From assembly GCA_013365325.1 (NCBI GenBank), contig JABVXV010000150.1, positions 1 through 64,000 on the forward strand: DNA of 64,000 nt, in the 5' to 3' direction. This DNA comes from Dipetalonema caudispina (Eukaryota; Nematoda; Chromadorea; Rhabditida; Onchocercidae). The position numbers and the translations under genes are program-made. This document shows positions 11,881-22,231 of the stretch, in pieces. Every line of letters begins with the position of its first letter. The stretch's first letter is position 1. The notes under the pieces are model-generated. The model made no database searches. It had not been told where the DNA came from and was given only the letters and a program-made list of their open reading frames with translations.

Positions 11881-13560
11881 ATAAAAGATTTAGAAAAATG
11901 CCGTCTCATCACCATAACATGATCAACGCTGTGGATATGTCATAATACATCAACGGGAGTACAGAATGTAAGTATATCTTATAGCTAATTATGCACTTCT
12001 AAAATGTTCCAATTAATCCGAATTTGGCTAATAAATTCAGACCGTCTGAACTACCAAAAATGTATGCAAAAAGTGAACTAAACATTACAGTACAGTCCAA
12101 CAAATAACATAACGAGGAACAATTATAACCGGGGAATAACATGCAAATGCGTATAATCAGCAAACGTGTCGAATGTGTACCAAAGTTCCCTCACTTGGTG
12201 GAGGAAACATTGACTGTACATGATGTCCCTACGATATAATTGCCATGATAGGGCATTTTTAGCAATAGAGCGCTCACGTATGACCACGTATAGAATATTA
12301 ACGTATCATCAAGTGAATGAATGCTACAGTTCTACAATCACACTAGTAAATGGTACCCCAAATGAACCCATAACCTTTCCCCCCCACCACAATCATCATG
12401 CAATCAACCCAAACCTCCGTCATTTAGGAAACCATCCCTAAAATCGCGGCCGAGTCCTAAACCCGATATGCAACTTAACGTCCCAAATGATGATAATTTC
12501 TAATCATAAATATTTTTAGCCATGGAATCTGCTAATGAGTACATATCCATAAATTATCAAATTTTCTCTTCTTATCATATTTATTCACAACTTATAATAC
12601 TATTTTTAGAACTCTCTTTTTTTTTTCACCACAATATTACCATCCGTTATTGTTTTACCGTTCCATTATTTAAAACATTTCATTATTGTTAGCTTTTTTT
12701 TGAAAGATTAAAATTAGAATTATTATGCAGAAGAAATGTACTTCAATCAATTTTTCTAAGCATATCGATTGCATTGCTTCATTGGAAAGCACTAAAAGAA
12801 GGCTTTCCATCAAATGAGTGTTATGCCTATCGATTCTTTCCCTTTTTATAACATCTAAAGCCTATTGCAAGTTGATAATGGAGTGAGTGTCTTTCACTAA
12901 ATCTATAACCCATGGAAATAAATGTTAGATTTAGTCTTACTTGGCTTAGCTTAGCTTAAGCTTAGCTTAAGATTGCTTTTTGGCCTAGAATTATAGTTGA
13001 TTCAATTTAGATATAACTATCTTTCCCTTACAATAGGATGTGTTAAATAGCAAATAAAAATAAGGAAATATTGACAACAAATAGTTGAAATTTGAAATTA
13101 TATAAATCAATAAAAGTAAAGAAGTTAAAATGTGAGGAAAGTTGTAAAATTTGTAAATTTAAAATACATTTCTTTGATTTAATTCTATGAATTTAACGAT
13201 TAGATTGAATCTCTCACATTTCTTTTACTTTAATCAAATTTCATTTCGACATCAACGAGTAACTATCATGTCGGAAATCCTTTAGCTGGATTGTTATCTC
13301 AATTTATTTAGCTTACTTTTCCGGATAACCTTTCGATAGTATTTTTGAAATGATCTAATTGCAATTCTATTTTCCATAATAAATCCTTTCAATTATATTA
13401 TCTTTTTTTTTTTTTGCTTCATTTAATATACAAATATATGTTTGAATGACAATAATTCTGACTTTTTTTTTTTTTTCAGGAATTTTCTCAAATGTAAATA
13501 ATAAGTAAAAAATCATTTAATGGCTAATAAAATAAGAAAGTTTGGGATGAATAAAGTACG
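11881..13560. other. Divergent upstream region between rpl-2 and the PPxY membrane gene
   Basis: It presumably carries the rpl-2 promoter on the left and the promoter of the plus-strand gene at 13561 on the right. Bases about 12100-12480 are less AT-rich than average but have no convincing coding frame. A poly-T/TTTTCAG acceptor-like site at about 13465-13480 may be a trans-splice site for the right-hand gene. A small GCTTA-type repeat sits at 12942-12972. Confidence 0.55.
12942..12972. repeat. Short CTTAG/CTTAAG tandem repeat
   Basis: Five or so imperfect copies of GCTTA(A)G in a row include overlapping CTTAAG and AAGCTT palindromes. The array is only 31 bases long and does not match the nematode telomere repeat TTAGGC. 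Confidence 0.8.
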
Positions 13561-14994
13561 ATGAGCATCAGTATCGGAATAATCAATCAAACGATGCATC
13601 ATCGTGTTCAAATGCCTAAAGCATATTATGTGCCTTCAACAGATGTCGTAACAACAATTGTCCTACCAACAATTTTATTTTGTATCGCTATGGTAATCGC
13701 AATGATCATTGGAATAAACAAATGTAAACAATGGGAATTGGATAAAATTGTCGAAATGCGACGTACACGACGTGTAGTACAAAGGATAACAGCACGATTA
13801 CGTGAAAAGAATTTCCGAACTATACAAAGTTAGTTTTTTTTTTTTTTTTTCTTTTTCCATTCTATTTTACTTGTTTATTTTTGTAGACTTTCTAATATTA
13901 GCAAATGAAAGTTAGATAATTTTTGTTGTTGAAAGACTAGAAATGTTTAATTATTTGTATTTATTTAAAAAAAAAAACTATTGACATTTTACATCTACTT
14001 GAGATATGAAGAGATTTTTGTTTGCAAAAAAAGAATGATTATGTATAGTTTTCTAGTAGGAAAAGATTCAAATTTTAATAATTTTCTTTTTTCCTTTCCC
14101 TTCCTATCGTCTATTTCCTTAATGGATTTCAAATATTCGAAAATCTCTCTGGTCATAAAACTAATGGATTCGATTGTTAGTCATATTTCCTTCCTGATTC
14201 TGAGAATTATTTAAAATGATTTGGTGAAAATTTGAGCATTAATTTAGGCCGAAATTTTCAGTAAACATTACACTTCATTTGGATGTAACGATATCTCAAC
14301 AGCAATAAATTAAACAATCTTTTAATGCCATATCCCACCGCATCTTAAATTTCAAGACGTTATCATTTTCCAATACTCTCAAAATTTCGTAAACTCAATC
14401 ACTTTTTTGATAAATATTTGAATATCCTTTTTTTTTTTCAAATTTGTAGGAATATCAGTGCAGTATTTTAATAATGCTTCTCCTCTCTTCCAAAAAGTGG
14501 AAAGAATTGATTTCTGGAAATTCTGATATGAAATTGGCTTTAAAAAAACAGTTAAATGTTCTACTCGTCCTCAAATAATGAGATGGACGAAGTAAAAGTA
14601 ATACGTTTCTGCTTAATTTAGAAAGTTCAAAATGAAGCTTGTAAGTTATGATACGGAGTTTCATCGATGTCGTCATATAATACTATTGTATTATTACTTT
14701 TTCATATCATATGAATTATACTCCGAACGTGTAACTATGGACGAATTATCAGATTTCTACCTTTGAACTCACGTAATGTGACTTTTAGAAGCTCGCAGTA
14801 TGCGACAACGAAAAAGAGAGCTGTTCAAGGCCAAATCAGGCAACCAGATGAACGATTTGATGGTAGACAACAATACATCTCCACCAACTTATTCCATTAA
14901 TCCGCCTACCCAATACGGTACTTCACCGCCACCTAGCTATGAAGATGCACTTTTGGATGAATTTTTCAATGAATGTCGGCCAATACGATACTAA
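13561..14994 (+). CDS. Single-pass membrane protein with cytoplasmic PPxY motifs
   Basis: Two exons, 13561-13828 and 14789-14994, joined in phase 1, encode 157 residues. An in-frame TAA at 13552 supports the start. Residues 1-28 are a short N-terminal part with one N-glycosylation sequon (NQT at 9-11). Residues about 29-51 form one hydrophobic membrane segment. A strongly basic, probably helical stretch follows (about 52-105). The tail is Pro-rich with PPTY at 121-124 and PPSY at 137-140, the latter in SPPPSYEDAL. PPxY motifs bind WW domains such as those of Nedd4-type ubiquitin ligases, so the protein may be an adaptor for such ligases; that is inference. The basic segment after the membrane helix gives an inside-cytoplasm orientation by the positive-inside rule. 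I do not recognise a family. A faint similarity in layout to sarcoglycan C-termini is not enough to name it. Confidence 0.8.
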
Positions 14995-15190
14995 TTAGTA
15001 GATAGATTGACTTTTTAAGATATTAAACAGAATGCTAAAAGTTGTTTATATTTTACGCTTTGAACTATCAAATTTTATGTAAATTTGAAGCAGAATAATA
15101 AAATCTTATTATCTCTTTTACAAAACACATACACATATCTGTTTGTCATACACATATCGTGCAAACACATATCTGTTTGTCCATTCAGTT

Positions 15191-15311
15191 GACAAATGAC
15201 AATTTCAAAAACTATTTCCAAATACACAAGCTATAAATTTTCCACTTAGTATATTTAGTGAATTCGAATAATGCAACCCAATCGATGAAAATGTGTTCTG
15301 CGGAAGAGCAG
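15191..15311. repeat. Left copy of a 121-base sequence duplicated across the gap
   Basis: These 121 bases, from GACAAATGAC to GGAAGAGCAG, abut the N run and are identical, base for base, to 15412-15532 on the other side. Confidence 0.97.
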
Positions 15312-15411
15312 NNNNNNNNNNNNNNNNNNNNNNNNNNNNNNNNNNNNNNNNNNNNNNNNNNNNNNNNNNNNNNNNNNNNNNNNNNNNNNNNNNNNNNNNN
15401 NNNNNNNNNNN
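15312..15411. other. Assembly gap of exactly 100 N
   Basis: One hundred N characters, the conventional placeholder for a gap of unknown size. Because both flanks are identical, the two contigs probably overlap and the true gap may be zero or negative. Confidence 0.95.
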
Positions 15412-15532
15412 GACAAATGACAATTTCAAAAACTATTTCCAAATACACAAGCTATAAATTTTCCACTTAGTATATTTAGTGAATTCGAATAATGCAACCC
15501 AATCGATGAAAATGTGTTCTGCGGAAGAGCAG
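15412..15532. repeat. Right copy of the 121-base duplicated sequence
   Basis: Identical to 15191-15311 along its whole length. It then continues into unique sequence leading to the 3' end of the minus-strand gene. Confidence 0.97.
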
Positions 15533-15637
15533 ATCAATGCGCTCAAAGCCTATCCAAAATAAGCAGCTAAATTAAAACTAAGTATCCTTTTCAATGACGG
15601 CATTTCTTGCCCTGAATTGCACAAAATTATCTGGAAT

Positions 15638-17048
15638 TTAATATAGTGTAGGGATAAGCAAATATTTCACTCGATTCCGGTACTGCAACCAATATGGGCC
15701 ATATTTTGCCAAGCATCTAAAAAAGAATTTTTTTTTTTTGGTGATGATTTCAGGAAATACTGGATTTTTCTCGTCGGAAATTTATTATCATAAACTTTTA
15801 ATACATTAGAAGTTTGAAGCTTTCTTTTAAGTCTCAATTTTTAATCGATTTTCGATTTTTTTCTTTTTTTTCTGGAGAAGAAAACAAATATGAGTCTTCA
15901 TTTATTTGACTTCCAACTTAATAGCAGTCTTTTTGACATGAATAGGAGAAAAATAGATTACATATCACTTCAGAAACTATCATACTAAAAGTCATTGAAA
16001 TATGCATGACAAATTATTTTTTTACCTTATTTTATCGGAATTCAAACTTAGATTTTTAAAAATTAGATTTTTTTAGATAAAAACTCACCTTAATTCATCA
16101 TGTTTTAACCGTAAGTACAGGTGACATGTTAGGAATAAGATTGGAAAACAGGTGAAAAATGTATTTATCCCTTGTAAAATTGTCCAACAAACAATTGTGA
16201 GCCATTCACAGAAATAATTTGGATGTCGACACAATCCCCACCAACCGCTTCCTAAAAAAATGTTCGACTACATTGGAGATAATTTACAGAATGTTTTGAA
16301 CTTTTCATTTTTCGAATTCATTATAAAATTTTACAAAAAAAAAAAAAAAAAGAAAATTGAATTGTTTATAAAAAATAACAAAAAAGATGCTTGGTTTGAC
16401 AGATGGAAACAATCACGTTACGTAGTGTTAAATGATCGGATATTTGATCGATTATTTTTGGATTTTTGACTTACCTAAAAGTAAATTCGTAGCAATTTCA
16501 CCATTCTTACGTCGATATTTGGCAGTAATAAAAAATGGATCTTCACCCCATACTTTCATATTACCATTAGCAAGTCTAAATTGTATACGTTGTCGATCAC
16601 TGTCAACCGTAATATATATCGCGATGATACCAACGAAGAGTAATGCTATACTGATTGGTAACGGTAGGATAACTTTCCGTTGTGCTAGCACTGTTATCGG
16701 TGTCGCATAGAATGCGGGATAAAGTACAAGGGTATCCCAAATATAGAAAAATCCTGAAAATATTTCAAGTAAAGATTACAATAACTATAAACTATTTGTA
16801 TTCTATTGTTAAGAAAAAAAAAAAAAAAAACAAATTTAACTTAAAAAAAAAAAGAAATTTTTCTCTTTCAATTGCGAATTACTGTCTAAATTATCTTATT
16901 ACAATTGTAGCAATAATTTTTTGAACGATTATTTCATCAGAAAAACTAATAATATTAACTACACAAAGAAAAATGCCATTAATCAATCAATCAAAAATTT
17001 GAAATAAAAAAAGTCTTAACAACTGGTCATATTTAAATAGTTCATAAA

Positions 17049-17079
<31 letters not shown>

Positions 17080-20000
17080 CTTTTTTTATAGATTTTCAAA
17101 ATGTGAATATGGACATATGAAAACAAATGGTTTAAAATAAAGTTCTTTCATATTTCATCCTTCACTTATATCCTTTCGTTTTTTTTTTTTTTCCCACCAA
17201 ATTCAAAGAAGCTGCCTAGCAAAATTTGTTTTCAAACTTCTAAACATTTTACATTTTATGTCTTTCTTCCTAAATATCCTTTCGTTACAAAAAAAAATAA
17301 AAAACTATCCTAAGACAAAGATTACTACAGCATATTAAAGTATAAAATAAAACTTAGTACCTCAAATAATTTATTTATCATTTTTAATCAATGGGGCACT
17401 GATAATAATAATGATTAAGATGAATGAAAAAAATATTCAAAAATTTTATGGAACAAATTATTCATCGAGCTTTAATTATTAAATAGTCAAGTTAATTAAG
17501 ACTAACACCATATCAAATTTTCAAAAGACATATTGTTATAATAAATTTGAGAAACTATTACAGTTATTTTCTTTTCTTTTGAAATTTTTTTATTATCTAA
17601 AATATATTTAAAATTGAGCTTTGAAAACAAAAAAAAAAAAAAGAAAAAAAAAGAAAAACTGCTAAATGTTCAACAAATTCTGATTATAGTTCACTATGAA
17701 TTGAGGATTAAATCCGGAATTATTTCCCGCAACAACAAACCTGTTTTCTTATTCTGAGCATCCAATTGACTGTATTGTAAATGTTCATACCAATGTGTTT
17801 TACCGATATAAACAAGCTGTAAAATTGCACAGGAGAGTAAATTATCTGCAAAAAAAAAAAAAAGTAAGCTTTCATTAAAATTGCTGAAATGAGAAATGAA
17901 AAGAAAAAAAGATGATATGATTTTCGATTGAATTCAGATGGATTAAATTAATTAGAAATGCAAATTATAAATTGATTTATTTGGTCATTCTGATAATTAA
18001 GTACGGCAAATCCTTACAAACGCAAATTAGAAGTAGCCATGCCTAACTACCTTGATCAAGAGTTACTGACCAACTGTCAAAACAATCAGCTTAATCCAGT
18101 TGATATTTTAGATTATAACTGGTTCAAATCATGAAAAGTTGATTAACAATTCTTATTTGTTTTCCAATTTCATTTATTATCATTTTTTTATGAAGGCATA
18201 AAATTTCGAAAGATAATTTGAACATTTACTATTGATTCCTCCATAAAACGAATAATTGTGGTATATAGATGAAATGATATATAATGGCCATAAAGTACGA
18301 GCAATTCGATAGGTGATAAAGTGTTTGAGATCAATTGAATAAATCATTGGCGTTAAATCAGTGCCAAAAAATAAACCACTAATAATATCAGCTAAAAAAT
18401 GATTAATTTTAGATATTCTCTTATATTTACTGCATTCGTTTAAATTTCACTTCTAAATTTTAAAAGTTAACTATCTTATTAAACAAGAAATAATTGTAAA
18501 TTATATTCAAAAGATATTTGGACAGAAAATAAAATTTTTAGAAGAATCACATTCATCGTCATATATTTCATTTCTTTTTTTTTTTTTTTTTTGGCACTTT
18601 CAGTTTTTATATGACCTTTTGCTTCGTAACATATGGCATAGCATATTTTGATGTCAAATGAATTAATTTACACGTCATGGATACACCACATTTTTCAATG
18701 AAAGGCTATTGATTTATCCTGTAACATTTATTTGATTTAGTTTTAGCTTCAAAACTTATATGTATAACTTACAAGTATCATCTTCATCATTTCGTTGTCG
18801 TATATACAACAATAAAACCATGATCATGGATATGAAGTTTAACAACGATAGAGTCTGAATCCAATTCATATAAATGATGGAAGCTTTGTAGAAGCCTAAA
18901 GCTGAGCCAAAGATGAATAATAGTATTACAAGAAGGCATGATTGAAACGAATTTACCGGACGACATTCTCGTTCTCCTGAAATTACTTAGCAATAGAATT
19001 GTGTCACTTTTTGATTAAGATAAATAAACCGTAGGACTATCTTTTTTCGTATGTAGTGAAGTCGGTTCAAATAGTTGCTATTTTAAATTTTTTTTTTTTT
19101 TAATTAAATTAAATAGCCAACTTTTGTTAAATAAAAGTTTTATAGCGTTATTGATTTCCGAAATAACTGTAGTGACAAAATGATAATCCAAAATCTATGT
19201 GATATTTGAAATGATAAATTAGTCCGTACCCATACTGTTGACAATTGTAACATTGTCTTTGGGTAAAACAAGATGGAAGATAAGTTGTAGAAGTGTGATA
19301 AAAATAAGAATTTTCCAGGATACCGAAGAAAATGGTGATGGAAAAATTTGATATAACACATCGCTTTCTGACCATAACATTTGAAGTAACTGGAAAAAAA
19401 AAAAAAAAAAAACTTCACTCCTCATTATAAATTAAACAAAAATTAAGTTGAAAAAAAAAAAAAAGTTCCAAAAAGAAAATTAACAATTTCTTTTAGAATG
19501 TTTTTAATTATTTCATTAAAATTTACCTGAAGAAAGGATGCATCACAATTATTTATCGCATAAACGTGTAAAAAGAGGAAAATTGGTCCTCCACAAAGTA
19601 TCGATATGAGTAATTGAGGAGGAAATTTTCGTCTTTTCTAAAATAAAAATTGAAATTAAATGGTTTCAACAATATCTAATAATTATTTCAATAATAATAA
19701 TAATTTCCCCTAGAAAATTTAATGATTTTCATTTTTTTTTTTCTTTTTTTGATTATAAGATTAGCTTGCAGAAAATGTAAATTTTCATTTTATTATCTCA
19801 TTCATATGGCATTCTGTTCTCTTAAAACATATGTTACAGTATACTGTTTTAAAATTTGAAATAATACTTAGCATTTAAATGATAGTATTGAAATGTAAAA
19901 ATTAGGTAGATTGAAGTTGCTTTAAGAAAAGCAGAAGATGTCAAAATGATATAACGAATGTTTCAAATGCATCATCTAAGAAAAATCGATTTGAAATGTT

Positions 20001-20998
20001 TTAAAACTTTTTTCTGTTCGACAGAAACAATTTCAATGTTTTCAAAATACTTTTTGAAATTTAGAAATAACACAACAGTATTAAGATTTTCAGTTCCATT
20101 AGCATGAAATGGAATAAATATTTTATAAATTGAAAAATATTAAAAAAATTTAAATATGTAAATTTTACAGTTCAAAAAAAAAAATTTGAGAACTTATACA
20201 AATTAACGGAAAAAAAAAGATAATTCTAGCAGAAAAATAATTTCATCTATTTTCATATGAAAGAAGTTCTTCAATCTCGATTTCTAATTCAGATCATATT
20301 TCAATTCCCACAAGATCTATACTTACTATTTTTACTATTAATTAATTTAATAGTTCAGAATATTATTTGATAGCAAGAAGACAATTCTGTCTTGATAAAT
20401 AGAAACATTCGTGAAAAACTTCAATATAATATTTCAATGGATTAGAAATCCAAAAAAGAAATAATTTTTATTCGAAAACAAAAAAAAAAAACCATTTGAA
20501 TTCAAAAATATGAAATTGCTTTTATAATATAAGTTGATAGATAAAAAAATATTACTATAATATATTTACTTCCGTTTGCAAAATTATTACAAATGTGTGA
20601 AAAATCTTCAAAATGTTCAACAAAGATAAGAAGTGTGATTTATAATTTCCATTATAGGAATATTTTAATCTAAAAAATTTTTTTTTTCTTTTTTTTTCTA
20701 ATTTATTTCTATAAATTTCAATTTTCACAACCCTCATCCAACTATTTCGCTTACAATTTCAATCATTTTCATTCATTGAATTACTTTCAATTCATCCTTG
20801 GATTATTTTTCTCAAACTATATTAATTCTATCTTAATTTCTATATTTTCTTACCTTCTCATACAATACCAAAATAAAACTTTACCTGTGCTTCAGCAATT
20901 TGAATCCGTTCAATATCCTTTAAATTACATGACGATCGTCTTGATGAATTGGAATATTGCGAGCTAACAAGTGATGAGCGCCGATTATTACGAAGCAT
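15638..20998 (-). CDS. ERG4/ERG24-family sterol reductase-like membrane protein (DHCR7 / C14-reductase relatives)
   Basis: Family members use NADPH to reduce sterol double bonds (C7 or C14) in the ER membrane. Nine minus-strand exons in reading order: 20998-20885, 19637-19527, 19389-19230, 18976-18773, 18391-18230, 17845-17741, 16753-16475, 16251-16089 and 15716-15638 (stop TAA). They give 458 residues, the usual family size, and every junction keeps phase. Many hydrophobic segments are visible. Family hallmarks lie near the C-terminus: GSGWWGLCRHPNY at 379-391 and a KHDELRCLAKYG...LIPTLY ending, matching the usual RHxNY and DExRCxxKYG...PY/P endings. The earlier G-x-E-x-N-P-R motif is degraded to GTDLTPM at 206-212, so normal catalysis is doubtful. 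Nematodes lack de novo sterol synthesis, so the role would be in modifying dietary sterol. Start: MLRNN at 20998 is preferred; the frame also stays open upstream through a low-complexity triplet repeat. C. elegans has a DHCR7-like gene; orthology was not tested. Confidence 0.85.
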
Positions 20999-21004
20999 TA
21001 TTAC

Positions 21005-21140
21005 TTTTGTTGTTATTGTTGTTGTTGTTGTTGTTGTTGTTGTTATTGTCGTAGCTCCTGTTGTTGATATTGTCGTAATTGTTGTCGCTGTTGCTGCTGC
21101 TGCTGCTACTGCTACTGTTGTTGTTGTTGTTGTTGCTATT
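21005..21140. repeat. Imperfect (GTT)n / (GCT)n trinucleotide repeat
   Basis: Runs of TTGTTG, TTGTCG and TGCTGC triplets occupy this block immediately upstream of the minus-strand ATG at 20998. In the minus frame of that gene they would read as poly-Thr/Ala without a stop up to an ATG at 21160, so they could be 5' UTR or an N-terminal extension. Confidence 0.9.
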
Positions 21141-21317
21141 ATATACCAATAACTTTTCAACCATTCGCATTATTCTTTTTTATCAACAATATACATAATT
21201 AAAATTCCTTCCATCAAACAACAATTGCAATCAGTAGATTATCATCAAATTAAAATCACCAATCAATTTCTTCCAACTATTATTTTTGATGCAATAGCAA
21301 TTCCTAATGATAGTAGC

Positions 21318-21386
21318 TATGACGATGATGATGCTAATGTTGATGATGATGATAATGATGATGTTGATGTTGATGATGATGTTGCT
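21318..21386. repeat. Imperfect (GAT)n trinucleotide repeat
   Basis: Mostly GAT triplets with GTT and AAT interruptions. The open frames in it read as poly-Asp on one strand and poly-Ile on the other, typical of a non-coding microsatellite. Confidence 0.9.
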
Positions 21387-22231
21387 GCTATCACACTGAA
21401 CAAATGATGAAGAAAATTCCAATATTCATCCTTTCTTTCTCTATCTTTCACATCTAATCTTTTCTTTTTCTCATCTCTCTAATATTTGTTACACAAGTAT
21501 TATTCATTCAATCCTCAACATATCATCTTTCTCATCCCCTTTAAACTATCTTTCATTTACTAAATAATGTCATTAAATTAAATTCCAACTCTTTTAAACT
21601 GATTGGTAAATTGAATTCCAACTCTTCAAACTGATTGATAAAATTATGAAACAATTTTGCATATAAGAACAATAAATATAAGAAAATATATAGCATTGAT
21701 TACATTTTGTTGAAAAAAATGAGAGAAGAAAATGAGGAAGAAATGGAATGAAATTTTTGTAATAATTACGACTAATAACAGCTGACTAAAAATTATAGCA
21801 TTTTTATGCTAACTTAAAGATAAAATTGACAGGTAAAATGATAGTTTGAAATATTTTCAGCATTTTATATTATTGATTGTAATTGTTGGAAGTAGCTTTT
21901 TTTTTTTTTTTTTTTTTTTGTACAATTATGAAAGATTAAATAGTGTAATGGTTTTAGTTTTAATTTAATTTAAAATGCATTTGGAAATGTTTGTTTCCTA
22001 GAAAATTTCAATGATTTAAATTAAAATTAAATTAAATTTGCTAACGCTTTATAATCATTCAACCTAGTGCAATCGCGTATCTCATCGCATTATTTTACAG
22101 GCCGTATTTTAGGCTTATTTTTATTTTAGCCGATTTCCCGGGACGTTGCGGCAGTTGTGAAGTGTGGGATATGTTGTTTGAGCAGAATTGCTATTTCTTT
22201 AGGATATTTGTTGTGATGTGACAAGTTAAGA

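Larger units (their letters stand above)
14995..15637. other. Convergent 3' region with a scaffold gap
   Basis: It lies between the stop of the PPxY gene and the stop of the minus-strand sterol reductase-like gene, so it should be mostly 3' UTR. It contains the 100-N gap and its two identical 121-base flanks. A short phrase containing CACATATCTGTTTGTC occurs twice within 15120-15185. Confidence 0.7.
20999..22231. other. Divergent upstream region shared by the sterol reductase-like and A49 genes
   Basis: It holds two trinucleotide-repeat blocks (about 21005-21140 and 21318-21386), then AT-rich sequence with a long poly-T run (about 21898-21919). Acceptor-like sites TTTTACAG at about 22100 and TTTTAG at about 22128 lie upstream of the A49 start and could receive a spliced leader. 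No other coding region is supported. Confidence 0.6.

Noticed and set aside
12220..12441. 73-codon plus-strand open frame upstream of rpl-2
   Set aside because: It has no recognisable domain, contains a CCCCCCC/His-rich stretch, and lies in a probable promoter region.
14448..14640. Possible middle exon in the PPxY gene
   Set aside because: An acceptor-like TTTGTAG occurs, but the two flanking exons already join in phase. The only in-phase reading reaches a stop unless a poor donor is used.
20858..21170. Poly-Thr, poly-Asn and poly-Val open frames on both strands
   Set aside because: These are translations of a triplet microsatellite. Only the short segment from the ATG at 20998 joins the sterol reductase-like gene.
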